Below are positions 18,527 through 27,702 of a stretch of 64,000 nucleotides of DNA, piece by piece. Numbering within the stretch: position 1 is the first letter of the stretch; every line of letters starts with the position of its first letter. Made by a program: the position numbers and the translations under genes. The stretch comes from Bacteroidales bacterium (GTDB taxonomy: Bacteria; Bacteroidota; Bacteroidia; Bacteroidales; P3): NCBI GenBank assembly GCA_017429685.1, contig JAFROL010000010.1:1-64000 (forward strand), read 5' to 3'. The notes beneath the pieces were generated by a model that was given only the letters and a program-made list of their open reading frames with translations, ran no database searches and had not been told where the DNA came from.

Positions 18527-18835
18527 AACAGGACAGTTTTCAGCACAAACGGCAAAAACAACAAATTAGTATGGCACGACGGCGAAAAAAATCCGCACCC
18601 CGCCGCGACACGCATCGCCTTTTGCCCTTTTTTTCGAACTCAGTTCTTATATCGTTCTTATATTCGCGATATAAGAACGATATAAGAACTGCGTTGAAAC
18701 GCTGTGCGAAAAGGCGAGGCTGCCGGCTTGCGGAAACGGAGCGGCCGTCCAAGGGGCAAGGGGCATCGGGAAGGCCGCCGCAAGGCACGCAGCGGCATTG
18801 CGGCACCGGTCAGGGCCACACGGGACACAACAAAC
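18527..18835. other. intergenic stretch with no gene
   Basis: Between the murF start and the tRNA-Pro terminator I see no credible gene. It holds the palindrome described separately and GC-rich sequence. Short open frames on both strands lack family likeness and cross the palindrome. Confidence 0.6.
18641..18691. repeat. dispersed palindrome, copy 1
   Basis: A perfect inverted repeat with 23-bp arms (18641-18663 and 18669-18691) and the loop TCGCG. Each arm is itself a near-direct repeat of TTCTTATAT joined by CG. The inner 22 bp of the arm recur exactly at 39635-39683 with a different loop, and a few flanking bases are also alike (AACTGC...GAAACG). Confidence 0.95.
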
Positions 18836-18863
18836 AAAAAAAAGGTTCTTCTGCTGAAGAACC
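18836..18863 (-). terminator. rho-independent terminator of tRNA-Pro
   Basis: On the minus strand GGTTCTTC pairs with GAAGAACC around a 4-nt loop and is followed by a run of eight T, 10 bases after the tRNA 3' end. Confidence 0.8.
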
Positions 18864-18872
18864 CTTTTCGTG

Positions 18873-18946
18873 TCGGGGCGAGAAGACTCGAACTTCCGAC
18901 CCCTTGCACCCCATGCAAGTGCGCTAGCCAACTGCGCCACGCCCCG
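18873..18946 (-). tRNA. tRNA-Pro (anticodon GGG)
   Basis: Read on the minus strand it folds fully: acceptor CGGGGCG/CGCCCCG (7 bp), D stem GCGC/GCGC, anticodon stem CTTGC/GCAAG with loop ATGGGGT (anticodon GGG after the invariant U33), T stem GGAAG/CTTCT with loop TTCGAGT, and discriminator A. The C1-G72 pair with A73 is the known identity pattern of bacterial tRNA-Pro. CCA is not encoded. Confidence 0.95.
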
Positions 18947-19004
18947 AACTTGGTCTGCATCGTCGGTATTTGAAAACAGCTGTTTTCCTCCTCAAATGCG
19001 GGTG

Positions 19005-19012
19005 CAAAAGTA
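19005..19012 (-). promoter_or_regulatory. -7 box for tRNA-Pro
   Basis: Minus strand TACTTTTG followed by C matches TAnnTTTG, about 60 bp upstream of the mature tRNA 5' end. Confidence 0.6.
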
Positions 19013-19081
19013 CTACTTTTTGCGATACCCACCAAATTTTTTTTGCCTTATTTTCAGAAAAATTTTTCTAAACTGCGCTAA

Positions 19082-21772
19082 CTATCTAACCAACAACACC
19101 GTACCCTTGCGCACAATTTGGTCGTAGGGGTAGGTGATTTTGTGGCAGGAGATGAGATAAGTGTACACTCCCTGGGGGCATTTTTGTCCATTTTGGCCTG
19201 TTCCGTCCCACGGTTTTTCGGGGTCGTACGACTCGTACACGAGCACTCCCTGACGGTTATAGATGAAGATATGGTAGCGTTGCACGTCGTTCATCTTGAC
19301 CAGGAAGGTGTTGTTGGTGCTCTCGTCGGGCGTGAAGGCATTGGGAGCCCACAGCGTGGTGTGGTCCACATAGACGGTCACCGTCGTAGTGTCGAAGCAC
19401 ATATAGGGATTGTAGGCCCACAGGCGCACGCTGACGGAGTCGACATCGTCGGGCACGAGGAACGTCACTTCGCGTTCGTCGCTCTCAACGCCGTCGGGGA
19501 ACTCCCACTTGCGTGTTGTCGAATACTGGCTCTTGTCGGTGAAGACGGCCTCCATCTCGCCAAGCGACACGGTGCGCGGCGTCACCTCGCCGATGGCTAC
19601 AGGCATAGGCTCGACGGCAACGGTGGCCGACTCGCTGTTGGTGCAGACGCCATTGGCTGCCAAGACGGTATAGACCGTCGTGCTGGCGGGATTGACGATG
19701 ATGTGCCTGTTGGTCTCCTGTCCGCCAAGCGTCGGGTCGGCAGGCTGGGACGACCAGGCGAAGCTCTCGGCTTCGACGGCCACCGTCAGTTCGGCGTCTT
19801 CGCCACCGCACACGCCGGCATCGCCCTCAATAGCAATGTCGGGGATGGTGTCGACGACGATGAGCACCGAGTCCTTGCCGTAGCATTCGGCGCCGTTGGC
19901 CAGTCCGTAGACGGTAATCATCGTTGTCGTGTCGGGCATAAAGGTGTGCTGTGTAGCCACATCGAATGTCGTGCCGCCATCGAACGAATACTTGTATGCT
20001 CCCGACCCCGTGAGGGTTGTCGACTCGCCTTCGCAGATGCGTTCGCGCGAGGCGGCGACGTGGGTCTCGGGCAGTGGGATGACGAGGACCCTTATCGAGT
20101 CGAAGTCCTCCCATATCTGTCCGTTCCAATGGGTATAGGAGCGGACGTAGTAGATTGTGGTCTCGCTGGGGTAGACGCGGACGGTGTCGTTTTCATACTC
20201 GAACGGGGCCTGACCGGCCACATACCACACGCAGCTGTCGATCGGCACGGCGCTGCTGCCGCGCACATAGAGGTCGACCGGTTCGGTGGCACAAACCGTC
20301 GTGTCGGGACACTGGAAACCGAAATGGTGGCGTATGCCGATGAGCATTGTGTCGGCATTGTTGTTGCCGCACGAGTCCTCGACAAAGAGGCGCCAACGGG
20401 TGTCGGTAAGGGTCGACACGATTATCGATTCGCCTGTCCTGACCTGTCCGTCCGACAAGTTGCGCCACTCCACACGGCGGTTAGGCATACCGCCGTGCAC
20501 GTTGGCGTTGAGTTGGATGGACTGCACGGCGCTGTGCAGCGTGTCGCGTTCTATCTTGCAAGTCAGCGGGTCGACATCGAAGATGGAGAACTGGACCGTA
20601 TCGGACGGGCAAAGCTCATATGTATTGAATGTAATCACCGAAGTTTCAACACCTTCAATCTCTCCATCCATATAAGGGATGATGGTATAGTTCAGTTCGG
20701 TGACACCTGCCGGGAAGGCGAAGCTGACGTCTTTTTGCTCGAAATCGACGCCATTGGATGCCGTGCCGGAGAAGCCGACAGTCATATAGGTGGCATCCGG
20801 GCTGGCCTCGGGACGCGACATATGGATCACAGCCATACAGCCTTCATACAGGTCGCTGGGGTTCTGAGGGTTGGCAGGGTTTTCGAATTCGAACGAAATG
20901 GCATTGGACGAAAGGCTGTTGGCCTCGAGGAAAACGCCCGAATCCCAAACGTTATCGCCCACGTCGGCGATGGCCATAACCAGATGGTAGGGTGTGCAGG
21001 GAATCACCGCAGCCTTGGCGGTAAGCACCGTTGTAAAGCCGTCGTATTGAATGCTTTGCTGCGTATTGCTGACATAGTATGCCGAGTTAGTCAACACACA
21101 GGGAGTACCGGATCCTGCAGAGGTACCGCCATTGACAGTGTTGATAGACACCGGCATCGAATCAGTCCCCGGAATGATGGCGATATTGTAATTGTTATAA
21201 CTGCCACCTTCTGGATTCAAACCTGAGATAAAGAACGCAAAGATATCATTCACATTGCTACACACATACTCCGGATATTCTTCGGAGGCGAAAATATAGT
21301 TGAACTTGATTGAGTCGGACTTGGGGTAAAAATCGAATTCAAGCACAGCACAGTCGTTTATTGTCCCCGAAGCAGCGCTGGCCAATGCTGCATTGTTATA
21401 GTGTGGGCATCCAGCCAAATAGCCACCGCCTTGACTGTTGGGGCCCACAGCGAAAGTGACATTTCCTGAGCCCATAATGATGCCCGAAGCGAGGCCCAGG
21501 TTGGTGCCGCTGGTACCCGTCGAAAATGTACCGATAGATGTACAGTTGATATTGCCGGCCGAACCGTTGAATCTGACGTTTTCGACTGTGACACCCTCGC
21601 CCACCAGCACCTGCTGCACCAGCTGTTCGGGGGTCATATTCAATGCCGCTCCGGCAGTGACCTGCAGCTGAGCAGACGCAAACGAGGGAAACAGTAGTGC
21701 CAATGCCACTACTGCCATTCCTTTTAACACATTGGTATTTTTAAATATATACATAAATGCACATTTTTTCAC
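19082..21772 (-). CDS. choice-of-anchor L protein with T9SS type B C-terminal domain
   Basis: Large exported surface protein (896 aa). A signal peptide (VALALLFPSFASAQ) is followed by a choice-of-anchor L domain (residues about 40-260; LVQQVLVGEGVTVENVRFNGS, SEEYPEYVCSNVNDIFAFFISG), Ig-like and PKD-like beta domains with motifs such as DTTVCATEP, and a C-terminal gliding-motility-associated domain (APNAFTPDE, NRQGVLVYES, WDGTGQNGQKCPQGVYTY). The last domain is the type B signal for type IX secretion, so the product should be exported through T9SS. A shorter start, MYIFKNTN (six codons in), is possible. The PorE-like gene lies upstream on the same strand. Confidence 0.93.
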   Translation of the reverse strand: MKKCAFMYIFKNTNVLKGMAVVALALLFPSFASAQLQVTAGAALNMTPEQLVQQVLVGEGVTVENVRFNGSAGNINCTSIGTFSTGTSGTNLGLASGIIMGSGNVTFAVGPNSQGGGYLAGCPHYNNAALASAASGTINDCAVLEFDFYPKSDSIKFNYIFASEEYPEYVCSNVNDIFAFFISGLNPEGGSYNNYNIAIIPGTDSMPVSINTVNGGTSAGSGTPCVLTNSAYYVSNTQQSIQYDGFTTVLTAKAAVIPCTPYHLVMAIADVGDNVWDSGVFLEANSLSSNAISFEFENPANPQNPSDLYEGCMAVIHMSRPEASPDATYMTVGFSGTASNGVDFEQKDVSFAFPAGVTELNYTIIPYMDGEIEGVETSVITFNTYELCPSDTVQFSIFDVDPLTCKIERDTLHSAVQSIQLNANVHGGMPNRRVEWRNLSDGQVRTGESIIVSTLTDTRWRLFVEDSCGNNNADTMLIGIRHHFGFQCPDTTVCATEPVDLYVRGSSAVPIDSCVWYVAGQAPFEYENDTVRVYPSETTIYYVRSYTHWNGQIWEDFDSIRVLVIPLPETHVAASRERICEGESTTLTGSGAYKYSFDGGTTFDVATQHTFMPDTTTMITVYGLANGAECYGKDSVLIVVDTIPDIAIEGDAGVCGGEDAELTVAVEAESFAWSSQPADPTLGGQETNRHIIVNPASTTVYTVLAANGVCTNSESATVAVEPMPVAIGEVTPRTVSLGEMEAVFTDKSQYSTTRKWEFPDGVESDEREVTFLVPDDVDSVSVRLWAYNPYMCFDTTTVTVYVDHTTLWAPNAFTPDESTNNTFLVKMNDVQRYHIFIYNRQGVLVYESYDPEKPWDGTGQNGQKCPQGVYTYLISCHKITYPYDQIVRKGTVLLVR

Positions 21773-21784
21773 GCTGCAAAATTA

Positions 21785-21792
21785 CAAAGATA
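21785..21792 (-). promoter_or_regulatory. -7 box for the T9SS cargo gene
   Basis: Minus strand TATCTTTG matches TAnnTTTG. A second overlapping candidate (TAATTTTG) lies just downstream. Either would place the start site very close to the first ATG, which favours the internal start MYIFKNTN. Confidence 0.5.
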
Positions 21793-21882
21793 TTTCAAAA
21801 TAATTATAGTATTCAATAATTATTTTTGAAAAAAAATGACAATCCAGTATTATATTACTGATTGTCTACTGTTTACAAACGA

Positions 21883-23397
21883 TCAATCCGAAAATGTGAA
21901 ATATACCGTCAGCGACGACAAGGCCGTTGGCGAAAGGATATCCACATCCTGGTTATCGGCGGCATTGAGCGGCTTGGTTGTCGACGTGTCGACCGCCGTC
22001 AGTTCCACGCCTTTGCCCTTCAGGTATTCTGTCAGCGTACGGAGCCGCGACTTGTTGAGCAACGCACAGAACGGGATGTCGGCACTAAGGTTATAGGCCG
22101 AAGCGATATGCAGTTTCAGGCCTTTGTTTTCATTCAGGAAAGTGGCCATCTGATCCATCCGTTTTCGTCCCGACGGCGACAGTTCGCTACTCACCGGCGA
22201 CCCGAAAAGATCGTCATAGCTGTAGGCCTTGTCCAATTCGAAGGCCATCAGGACGATGTTGCACCGCTCGGAACCGTACAGCAAGTCTTCTTTTGTACGC
22301 GAGAAGGCGATTTGTTGGCGATGAATGAAATGATTGACAGCATAACAAGCCAGCTCGTACTCTTCGTCAGGCTGAAGGAACAGAGCGAAACGGCCTTCGC
22401 TGTCGGTATGCACCTTCGACTCCTGTCGTTGTCTGGAAGAGACCGTCACCTCGGCATCGGCAACAATATTGCCAGCGACGTCGCTGACAACACCTGTCAC
22501 CTTCACGCAATCCATCCTACCGGAGAACGAATGCAGATGTTCGTTGTCGTACACGTCGTACGTAATCCACCATCCGTTGCCATTGCCGTCGGTGGTGAAA
22601 CCGTAGTCATCGTTGCGTGTGCAGAACGGGGCTTCGAGGCTTTGCACCGCGCTGCGGCCTATGGGGTACATAAGCACCGTGTCGCCAGTCTGCTCGAGGG
22701 CCACAAGCCGCGAAGCGTAGAGGTCGCTGCCGCCGTAGCTGTCGGAGCGGCCGCTGGAGGCAAAGATGAGGAAGTCGCCATAGAGGGCCGGCATCGTCTC
22801 GTCGCCCTCGCCATTGATGCGACGGCCCAGGTTTTGAGGGTATTGCCACTCGCCATCGCGCCACTCGCTATACCACAGGTCGCGTCCGCCAAAGCCTATG
22901 GGGCAGTCGGAAGCAAAAACCATAGCACGCCCGTCGGGCGAGAAGACCGGATGCTCGACCGAATAGGAGAAGCCATAAGGCTTCACGCGGCGCGTGTCGA
23001 ACTTGCCGGGTTTTTTCTCGTAATACTCGTAGAGGAATGTGCTGCCCTTCTTGTCGATTTTGGTGTAAAAGAGCACACCCGTCGACGGATGACGGACGGC
23101 GTATGTCATCTGTGCATCGACAGCCAGCAGGGCAGTGTCGATTTCGGGGAACCCGAGTCGCCCCTTGTTGACGGCGACACCAAAAAGCATACCTCCCGAC
23201 GAGATGTGCAGCTTGCCGTCGAGAAAGCAGACGTTGTCGATGCGTGCCGGCAGGCCCAAAAGAGCCACCTCGGAGGTCTGCAACGAGCCGTTCGCGCCAC
23301 GCGGCCATCCCGTCTGGGCGCAAAGGGGCACAGCAACAAGCAATGCGACAATATAAAAGATTGTTCTTTTCACTTTTGGAGAGAGTTTATTTGTCAA
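21883..23397 (-). CDS. PorE-like protein (beta-propeller, regulatory-like and OmpA-like domains)
   Basis: Signal peptide ending VPLCAQ, then PD40/TolB-like propeller repeats (VEHPVFSPDGRAMVFASD, ETMPALYGDFLIFASSGRSDSYGGSDLY), a carboxypeptidase-regulatory-like beta-sandwich (VTGVVSDVAGNIVADAEVTVSS) and a C-terminal OmpA-like region (SGRKRMDQMATFLNEN, NKSRLRTLTEYLKGKGVE). This order matches PorE, the T9SS accessory protein that links the secretion system to peptidoglycan, but the N-terminal TPR of PorE is missing and the OmpA motif looks degenerate. It may be a PorE paralogue serving the adjacent T9SS cargo gene. Confidence 0.75.
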   Translation of the reverse strand: MTNKLSPKVKRTIFYIVALLVAVPLCAQTGWPRGANGSLQTSEVALLGLPARIDNVCFLDGKLHISSGGMLFGVAVNKGRLGFPEIDTALLAVDAQMTYAVRHPSTGVLFYTKIDKKGSTFLYEYYEKKPGKFDTRRVKPYGFSYSVEHPVFSPDGRAMVFASDCPIGFGGRDLWYSEWRDGEWQYPQNLGRRINGEGDETMPALYGDFLIFASSGRSDSYGGSDLYASRLVALEQTGDTVLMYPIGRSAVQSLEAPFCTRNDDYGFTTDGNGNGWWITYDVYDNEHLHSFSGRMDCVKVTGVVSDVAGNIVADAEVTVSSRQRQESKVHTDSEGRFALFLQPDEEYELACYAVNHFIHRQQIAFSRTKEDLLYGSERCNIVLMAFELDKAYSYDDLFGSPVSSELSPSGRKRMDQMATFLNENKGLKLHIASAYNLSADIPFCALLNKSRLRTLTEYLKGKGVELTAVDTSTTKPLNAADNQDVDILSPTALSSLTVYFTFSD

Positions 23398-25834
23398 TCA
23401 GAACCATCGGCAGGACTTGCGACATTTCGGAAATGTAGTGGAACGTCAGTCCGGTCAGGTATTCGGGAGTGATGTCCTCGACGTCGCGACGGTTGTCTTC
23501 GCAAAGCACCAGGTCGGTGATGCCGGCCCGCTTGGCAGCAAGGATTTTCTCGCGTATGCCACCCACGGGGGTCACGGCGCCACGGAGAGTGATTTCGCCC
23601 GTCATAGCGAAATCGGCACGCACTTTGCGACCCGTGAAAGCACTGACCATAGCGGTAAACATCGTGATGCCCGCCGAGGGACCGTCTTTCGGCGTTGCCC
23701 CTTCAGGCACGTGGATATGGATATTGCTGTTTTCCAGTCTCTCGTCGCTTATTCCGAGCGATGCGGCATTGGCCTTGATGTATTCGAAGGCAAGAGTGGC
23801 CGATTCCTTCATCACGTCGCCCAGATTGCCAGTCATAGTCAGTGTGCCTTTGCCTTTCGACGTGCAGGCCTCGATGAAAAGGATCGTTCCTCCGACCTGA
23901 GTCCAGGCAAGTCCGGTGACGACGGCCACACGCGGTTCGGGGCCACGGCGTTCGCTCTGATGGAGCGGCAGCCCCAGGATGGGACGCAGCTCGGCGACGC
24001 CGACACGCTTCTGCACCTCTTCGCCCGACGCCACCTTGACGGCACGGCTGCGGATCACCTTGCCTATGGCCTTCTCGAGCTGGCGCACACCCGACTCGCG
24101 AGTGTAGTCCTCTATCATACGGCGCAGCACATCGGCCGTGAAAGTGAAGTCGCCACGTTTGAAACCGTTGTCTTTCAGCTGTCGAGGGACAAGATATTGC
24201 TTGGCAATCTGGAGCTTTTCCTCCATAATGTAGCCCGGCACTTCGATAATCTCCATACGGTCGAGCAGGGCCGGATGGATGCCCGCCGTGCTGTTGGCCG
24301 TAGCGATAAAAAGCACGTTCGACAGGTCGTAGTCGACATCGAGATAGTTGTCGTGGAAAGCCATATTTTGTTCGGGATCAAGGACTTCGAGCAGCGCCGC
24401 CATCGGGTCGCCACTGAAGTTGTTGGCCTGCACCTTGTCGATCTCGTCAAGGACAAAGACCGGATTGCTCACCTTGGCCTTGGCGATGCCGCTAATGATG
24501 CGGCCCGGCATTGCTCCGACGTATGTGCGACGATGGCCGCGAATCTCGGCCTCGTCGTGTACTCCTCCCAATGCCACCCGCACATATTCGCGACCCAAGG
24601 CAGAGGCTATCGACTTGCCCAGCGACGTCTTGCCCGTTCCGGGTGCGCCGACAAGGCACAGGACCGGCGACTTGCGCTGGTCGGTGAGGTTGAGCACTGC
24701 CATCATCTCAAGCACGCGCTCCTTTACCTTCTCAAGTCCGAAATGGTTGCTGTCCAGTCGCTTGCTGGCTTTCTGCATATCGGTATTGAAGCTCCCTCTC
24801 CTGCCCCACGGCAGGTCGAGCATCATATTCAGGTAGTTAAGCTGAAGACTGTAGTCTGGCGAAGCAGGATTGGTGCGCTGCAGTTTCTCCATCTCGTGCT
24901 CGAAATGCACAGCCACCTCGTCGCTCCATTCCATCTTCTCGGCACGTTTGCGCAGCTGCTTGACATCCTCCTCGTTGGACGAGCCGCCAAGCTCTTCCTG
25001 GATGATGTGCATCTGCTGGTTGAGGAAATATTCGCGCTGCTGCTTTTCCATCGACACGCGCGTTTTCTCCTGTATCTCGTGGCGAAGCGTCTCCATCGAG
25101 ACCAATCCGCGGATATGACGTATCAGCGCCACAATCCTGTCCGAGTAAGTGCTCATTTCCAAGAGCTTCTGTTTCGCAGCAACATCAATTTCGATATGCG
25201 AGGCGATGAAATTGACCAGCATTCGCGGTCCGCGGATTTCCTTGAGGGTTTTGATGGTGACATCGTTGGAATTCACCGACTTGAGGTAAGAGGTATATTT
25301 GCGCAGAAGTATTTTCGCCGACTCGCGTTCCTCTTTCGAAAGCTCTTCAACCATATCGGCGGTGACCGTTTCGAGGCGTCTTCCCATCAGGTAGGGCTTC
25401 ACGCTGACAATCTCGCCCAGCTGGAAGCTGCAGCTGCCGCGCAGGATACCCACCACTTCGCCGTTGGGCAGGTCTATGACCTTGACCACCTGCGCGAGGC
25501 ATCCGATATCATAAAGGTCGCTTCGCTCGGGAATGTCGGAATAGTCGTTGCGCTGAGTCACGACACCGATATATTCGCCGCTCTCGGCAACACGACGCAA
25601 CAGTTTGAGCGACATATCGCGCGTTATGCCGATAGGCGTTATCGTGCCCGGAAACAGCACATTGCCAGACAATGGCAGTATCGGGACGACATCAAGACAG
25701 TCGGGATTCTTGTCAAAAAGGAATTCCTCGGGGTTCACCCCGTCGGACATCGGCAGCACCTCGATCATAGCAGAGCCCACATTCACCCCTTCGGCAACAT
25801 CGTGAAAAAGTTCGTCAATATAATTGTTCTTCAT
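23387..25834 (-). CDS. lon: Lon protease (ATP-dependent Ser/Lys protease)
   Basis: Cytoplasmic quality-control protease. From the ATG giving [16 protein letters not shown] it is 815 aa, the usual length. It has the LonN substrate domain ([21 protein letters not shown]), a coiled middle with [20 protein letters not shown]+ Walker [16 protein letters not shown] and Walker [11 protein letters not shown], and the protease domain with the catalytic Ser in PKDGPSAGI and Lys in [14 protein letters not shown]. The open frame extends 55 codons further upstream, but that stretch is leader sequence including the adjacent terminator. The stop overlaps the start of the PorE-like gene by 11 bp. Confidence 0.97.
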   Translation of the reverse strand: MKNNYIDELFHDVAEGVNVGSAMIEVLPMSDGVNPEEFLFDKNPDCLDVVPILPLSGNVLFPGTITPIGITRDMSLKLLRRVAESGEYIGVVTQRNDYSDIPERSDLYDIGCLAQVVKVIDLPNGEVVGILRGSCSFQLGEIVSVKPYLMGRRLETVTADMVEELSKEERESAKILLRKYTSYLKSVNSNDVTIKTLKEIRGPRMLVNFIASHIEIDVAAKQKLLEMSTYSDRIVALIRHIRGLVSMETLRHEIQEKTRVSMEKQQREYFLNQQMHIIQEELGGSSNEEDVKQLRKRAEKMEWSDEVAVHFEHEMEKLQRTNPASPDYSLQLNYLNMMLDLPWGRRGSFNTDMQKASKRLDSNHFGLEKVKERVLEMMAVLNLTDQRKSPVLCLVGAPGTGKTSLGKSIASALGREYVRVALGGVHDEAEIRGHRRTYVGAMPGRIISGIAKAKVSNPVFVLDEIDKVQANNFSGDPMAALLEVLDPEQNMAFHDNYLDVDYDLSNVLFIATANSTAGIHPALLDRMEIIEVPGYIMEEKLQIAKQYLVPRQLKDNGFKRGDFTFTADVLRRMIEDYTRESGVRQLEKAIGKVIRSRAVKVASGEEVQKRVGVAELRPILGLPLHQSERRGPEPRVAVVTGLAWTQVGGTILFIEACTSKGKGTLTMTGNLGDVMKESATLAFEYIKANAASLGISDERLENSNIHIHVPEGATPKDGPSAGITMFTAMVSAFTGRKVRADFAMTGEITLRGAVTPVGGIREKILAAKRAGITDLVLCEDNRRDVEDITPEYLTGLTFHYISEMSQVLPMVLIDK

Positions 25835-25960
25835 AAAGAGTTTTTTATCGTTAGTCAGGCTTCGGAGCGGCACTGGATCGCCCCAAAACAAATTCTTTTT
25901 ACGCAAGAACCGTTCAAAAGTTTCGTTTCGCGAAACAAAAAAGAAGGATTCGGATAAAGC

Positions 25961-25992
25961 AAAAAAAAAGCTCTTGCAAGAAGAGCTTTTTC
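25961..25992 (-). terminator. rho-independent terminator of rpmE2
   Basis: Minus strand AGCTCTT pairs with AAGAGCT around a 5-nt loop, followed by a run of nine T. It separates rpmE2 from lon. Confidence 0.85.
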
Positions 25993-26014
25993 CTAACATT
26001 TAACCTAAAACAAA

Positions 26015-26278
26015 CTACTTATTATTTTTGTTGTATCTTTTGTACTTGCTCATAAACTTGTCGACGCGTCCAGCGGTGTCAACCAGTTTCAGCTTGCCAG
26101 TGAAGTAAGGATGCGAGGTGTTGGAGATTTCAAGTTTCACAACATCATACTCATTACCGTCGGTATAGACAACCTTCTCCTTGGTGTTGGCGCAGCTCTT
26201 GGTAAGAATCATATTGTCGTTCGACATATCTTTGAACACTACCAGTCTGTAGTTCGAGGGATGGATTCCTTTTTTCAT
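26015..26278 (-). CDS. rpmE2: 50S ribosomal protein L31 type B
   Basis: Small basic ribosomal protein of 87 aa. MKKGIHPSNYRLVVFKDMSN, SNTSHPYFTGKLKLVDTAGRVDKF and the Lys-rich tail KYKRYNKNNK are characteristic of type B L31. The zinc-binding CxxC pair of type A is absent, leaving one Cys, so this is the zinc-independent form. It has its own promoter and terminator and is therefore monocistronic. Confidence 0.97.
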   Translation of the reverse strand: MKKGIHPSNYRLVVFKDMSNDNMILTKSCANTKEKVVYTDGNEYDVVKLEISNTSHPYFTGKLKLVDTAGRVDKFMSKYKRYNKNNK

Positions 26279-26363
26279 CTTATTAATTTTTTGCCGTTTT
26301 AAACAGTGGTTTTGTAAACGATTGTTATAAAAAAATTGACTTGTTTCTTCTTATTTGAGTTTG

Positions 26364-26371
26364 CAAAAGTA
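26364..26371 (-). promoter_or_regulatory. -7 box for rpmE2
   Basis: Minus strand TACTTTTG followed by C matches TAnnTTTG, about 85 bp before the start codon. Confidence 0.6.
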
Positions 26372-26540
26372 CACACTTTTTCCAAACCTGCAAAATATTT
26401 TTCTTGCCCCGACAAGTTCTCCCACCACAAACATCTGGCTATCAACGCAAGACATCATAATATTTTTTTATCGCTACTCAAGGTTGACTATCCATCAGCA
26501 AGCCTGCAGGAAGGAATTATTTTTGAATTTTGGCCCGATT

Positions 26541-27299
26541 TTATTCGTAATATGATATCTGGCGCGTAATGACCTCATACAGATAGCCTTCGGTCGGCGT
26601 GACGTGGTAGACGTAAGCCTGCGTCCAGTTGCCCTGCTCGTCATAATAATAGGTATAGAGGAAAGCCTGGCGCAGCGTGGTGAGATAGTACGAGCAGCGT
26701 TCGGCCAGGAAGCCCTCGGTATCGTAGCGCATCTTGTCGGTGCCGCGATAGATGCCGTTCTCGCCTTCGGTGAAAGTAGTCAGCGAGCGGTATCCGGCGC
26801 TGTTGTAGTCGTACTTGGCCGACGAGACCTCTTTGCCGGCCTCGTCATAGGTAGTCACACGCTGCAGCACGTTCTTCTTGTCGAAATAATAGACCGTGCG
26901 TGCTTCGAGCGAATCGGCAATGCCAAACATCTCGGCCGTGATGGTTCCCGCCTTCTTGTCGTAGTTGTAGGTGGTCTGCGAAAGCAGTTCACTATATGGC
27001 TCGTGGGTGCGTATGTCCTTGACCAGACGATTGTTCCTGTCATAATCATAGCTAACGATGATGACCGGATTGCCCAGTGTGTCATAGTAGGTGTTTTGCG
27101 TGAAATAGCCTTCGATGTTGAAATTGTTGCGCACCGGCTGGCCTACTATGCGGCCCTGTGGCGTGCGGATGGTTGTAAGCACCGACTTGACGTTGCCCTT
27201 CAAATGCTCCTCCTGCAAGTCCACCCCGAAATGCTGGGCGCGGACAGTCGGACATATCGAAAGGAGCAATGCAGTAAGAATCAGTATTCTCAGCTTCAT
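26541..27299 (-). CDS. exported YD-repeat-like protein, 252 aa
   Basis: Signal peptide from the ATG giving MKLRILILTALLLS, ending TVRAQ. The mature protein consists of successive beta-hairpin units with a Y-Y/F-D core: IVSYDYDRNNRLV, TTYNYDKKAGTI, TVYYFDKKNVLQ, AKYDYNSAGYRS, MRYDTEGFLAE and TYYYDEQGNWT. These resemble RHS/YD repeats and the repeat proteins common in Bacteroidetes secretomes. Probably periplasmic or outer-membrane-associated; no catalytic residues are visible. It is a single gene with its own promoter. Confidence 0.8.
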   Translation of the reverse strand: MKLRILILTALLLSICPTVRAQHFGVDLQEEHLKGNVKSVLTTIRTPQGRIVGQPVRNNFNIEGYFTQNTYYDTLGNPVIIVSYDYDRNNRLVKDIRTHEPYSELLSQTTYNYDKKAGTITAEMFGIADSLEARTVYYFDKKNVLQRVTTYDEAGKEVSSAKYDYNSAGYRSLTTFTEGENGIYRGTDKMRYDTEGFLAERCSYYLTTLRQAFLYTYYYDEQGNWTQAYVYHVTPTEGYLYEVITRQISYYE

Positions 27300-27320
27300 A
27301 ATAACATAGTTTTGAAAATG

Positions 27321-27328
27321 CAAAGATA
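27321..27328 (-). promoter_or_regulatory. -7 box for the YD-repeat gene
   Basis: Minus strand TATCTTTG followed by C is an exact TAnnTTTG match, about 22 bp upstream of the ATG. Confidence 0.6.
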
Positions 27329-27702
27329 CACATTTTTTTTCAAAGGAAGCCTTTTACAATAAAAAAAAACAGGTTTCCGGGACTACGCTCTTTGCAAAGA
27401 AATCAAAGTATAACGGCCAATAGGCAAATTGGCATTTCGTCATTACGGTTTGCTCGCCCCGACCCCAAGCGAAGATTTTTTTTCGACTTTTCACACGATT
27501 TTAACCTTTTGTTCGTTATACGGTTTATTAAGATTCGCGTCGCGCGAAAGGAAACGGAAGAAATACACAATACAACACACTCGTTTTCAACGCATAGACA
27601 AATCATAAAAGCAATTTTAAATATTTTTAACAGCCAAAAAAGAACTTTTCAAGCCTTACAGGCACACTATAAAGTCGCAGAAACATATTAACAAAAACAG
27701 CA
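27329..27702. other. intergenic stretch without a supported gene
   Basis: AT-rich divergent intergenic region between the YD-repeat gene and the redoxin gene. The short open frames show no family likeness. I find no convincing hairpin terminator or exact TAnnTTTG box for the rightward gene. Confidence 0.55.

Noticed and set aside
18641-18691. The palindrome as a terminator.
   Set aside because: It lies upstream of murF's start, lacks a T-run and is duplicated at 39635, so a repeat element is more likely.
25834-25999. A longer Lon protein starting at MLGKSSSCKS.
   Set aside because: The extra 55 codons cross the rpmE2 terminator and have no similarity to the Lon N-terminus; the ATG giving [10 protein letters not shown] fits the family length.
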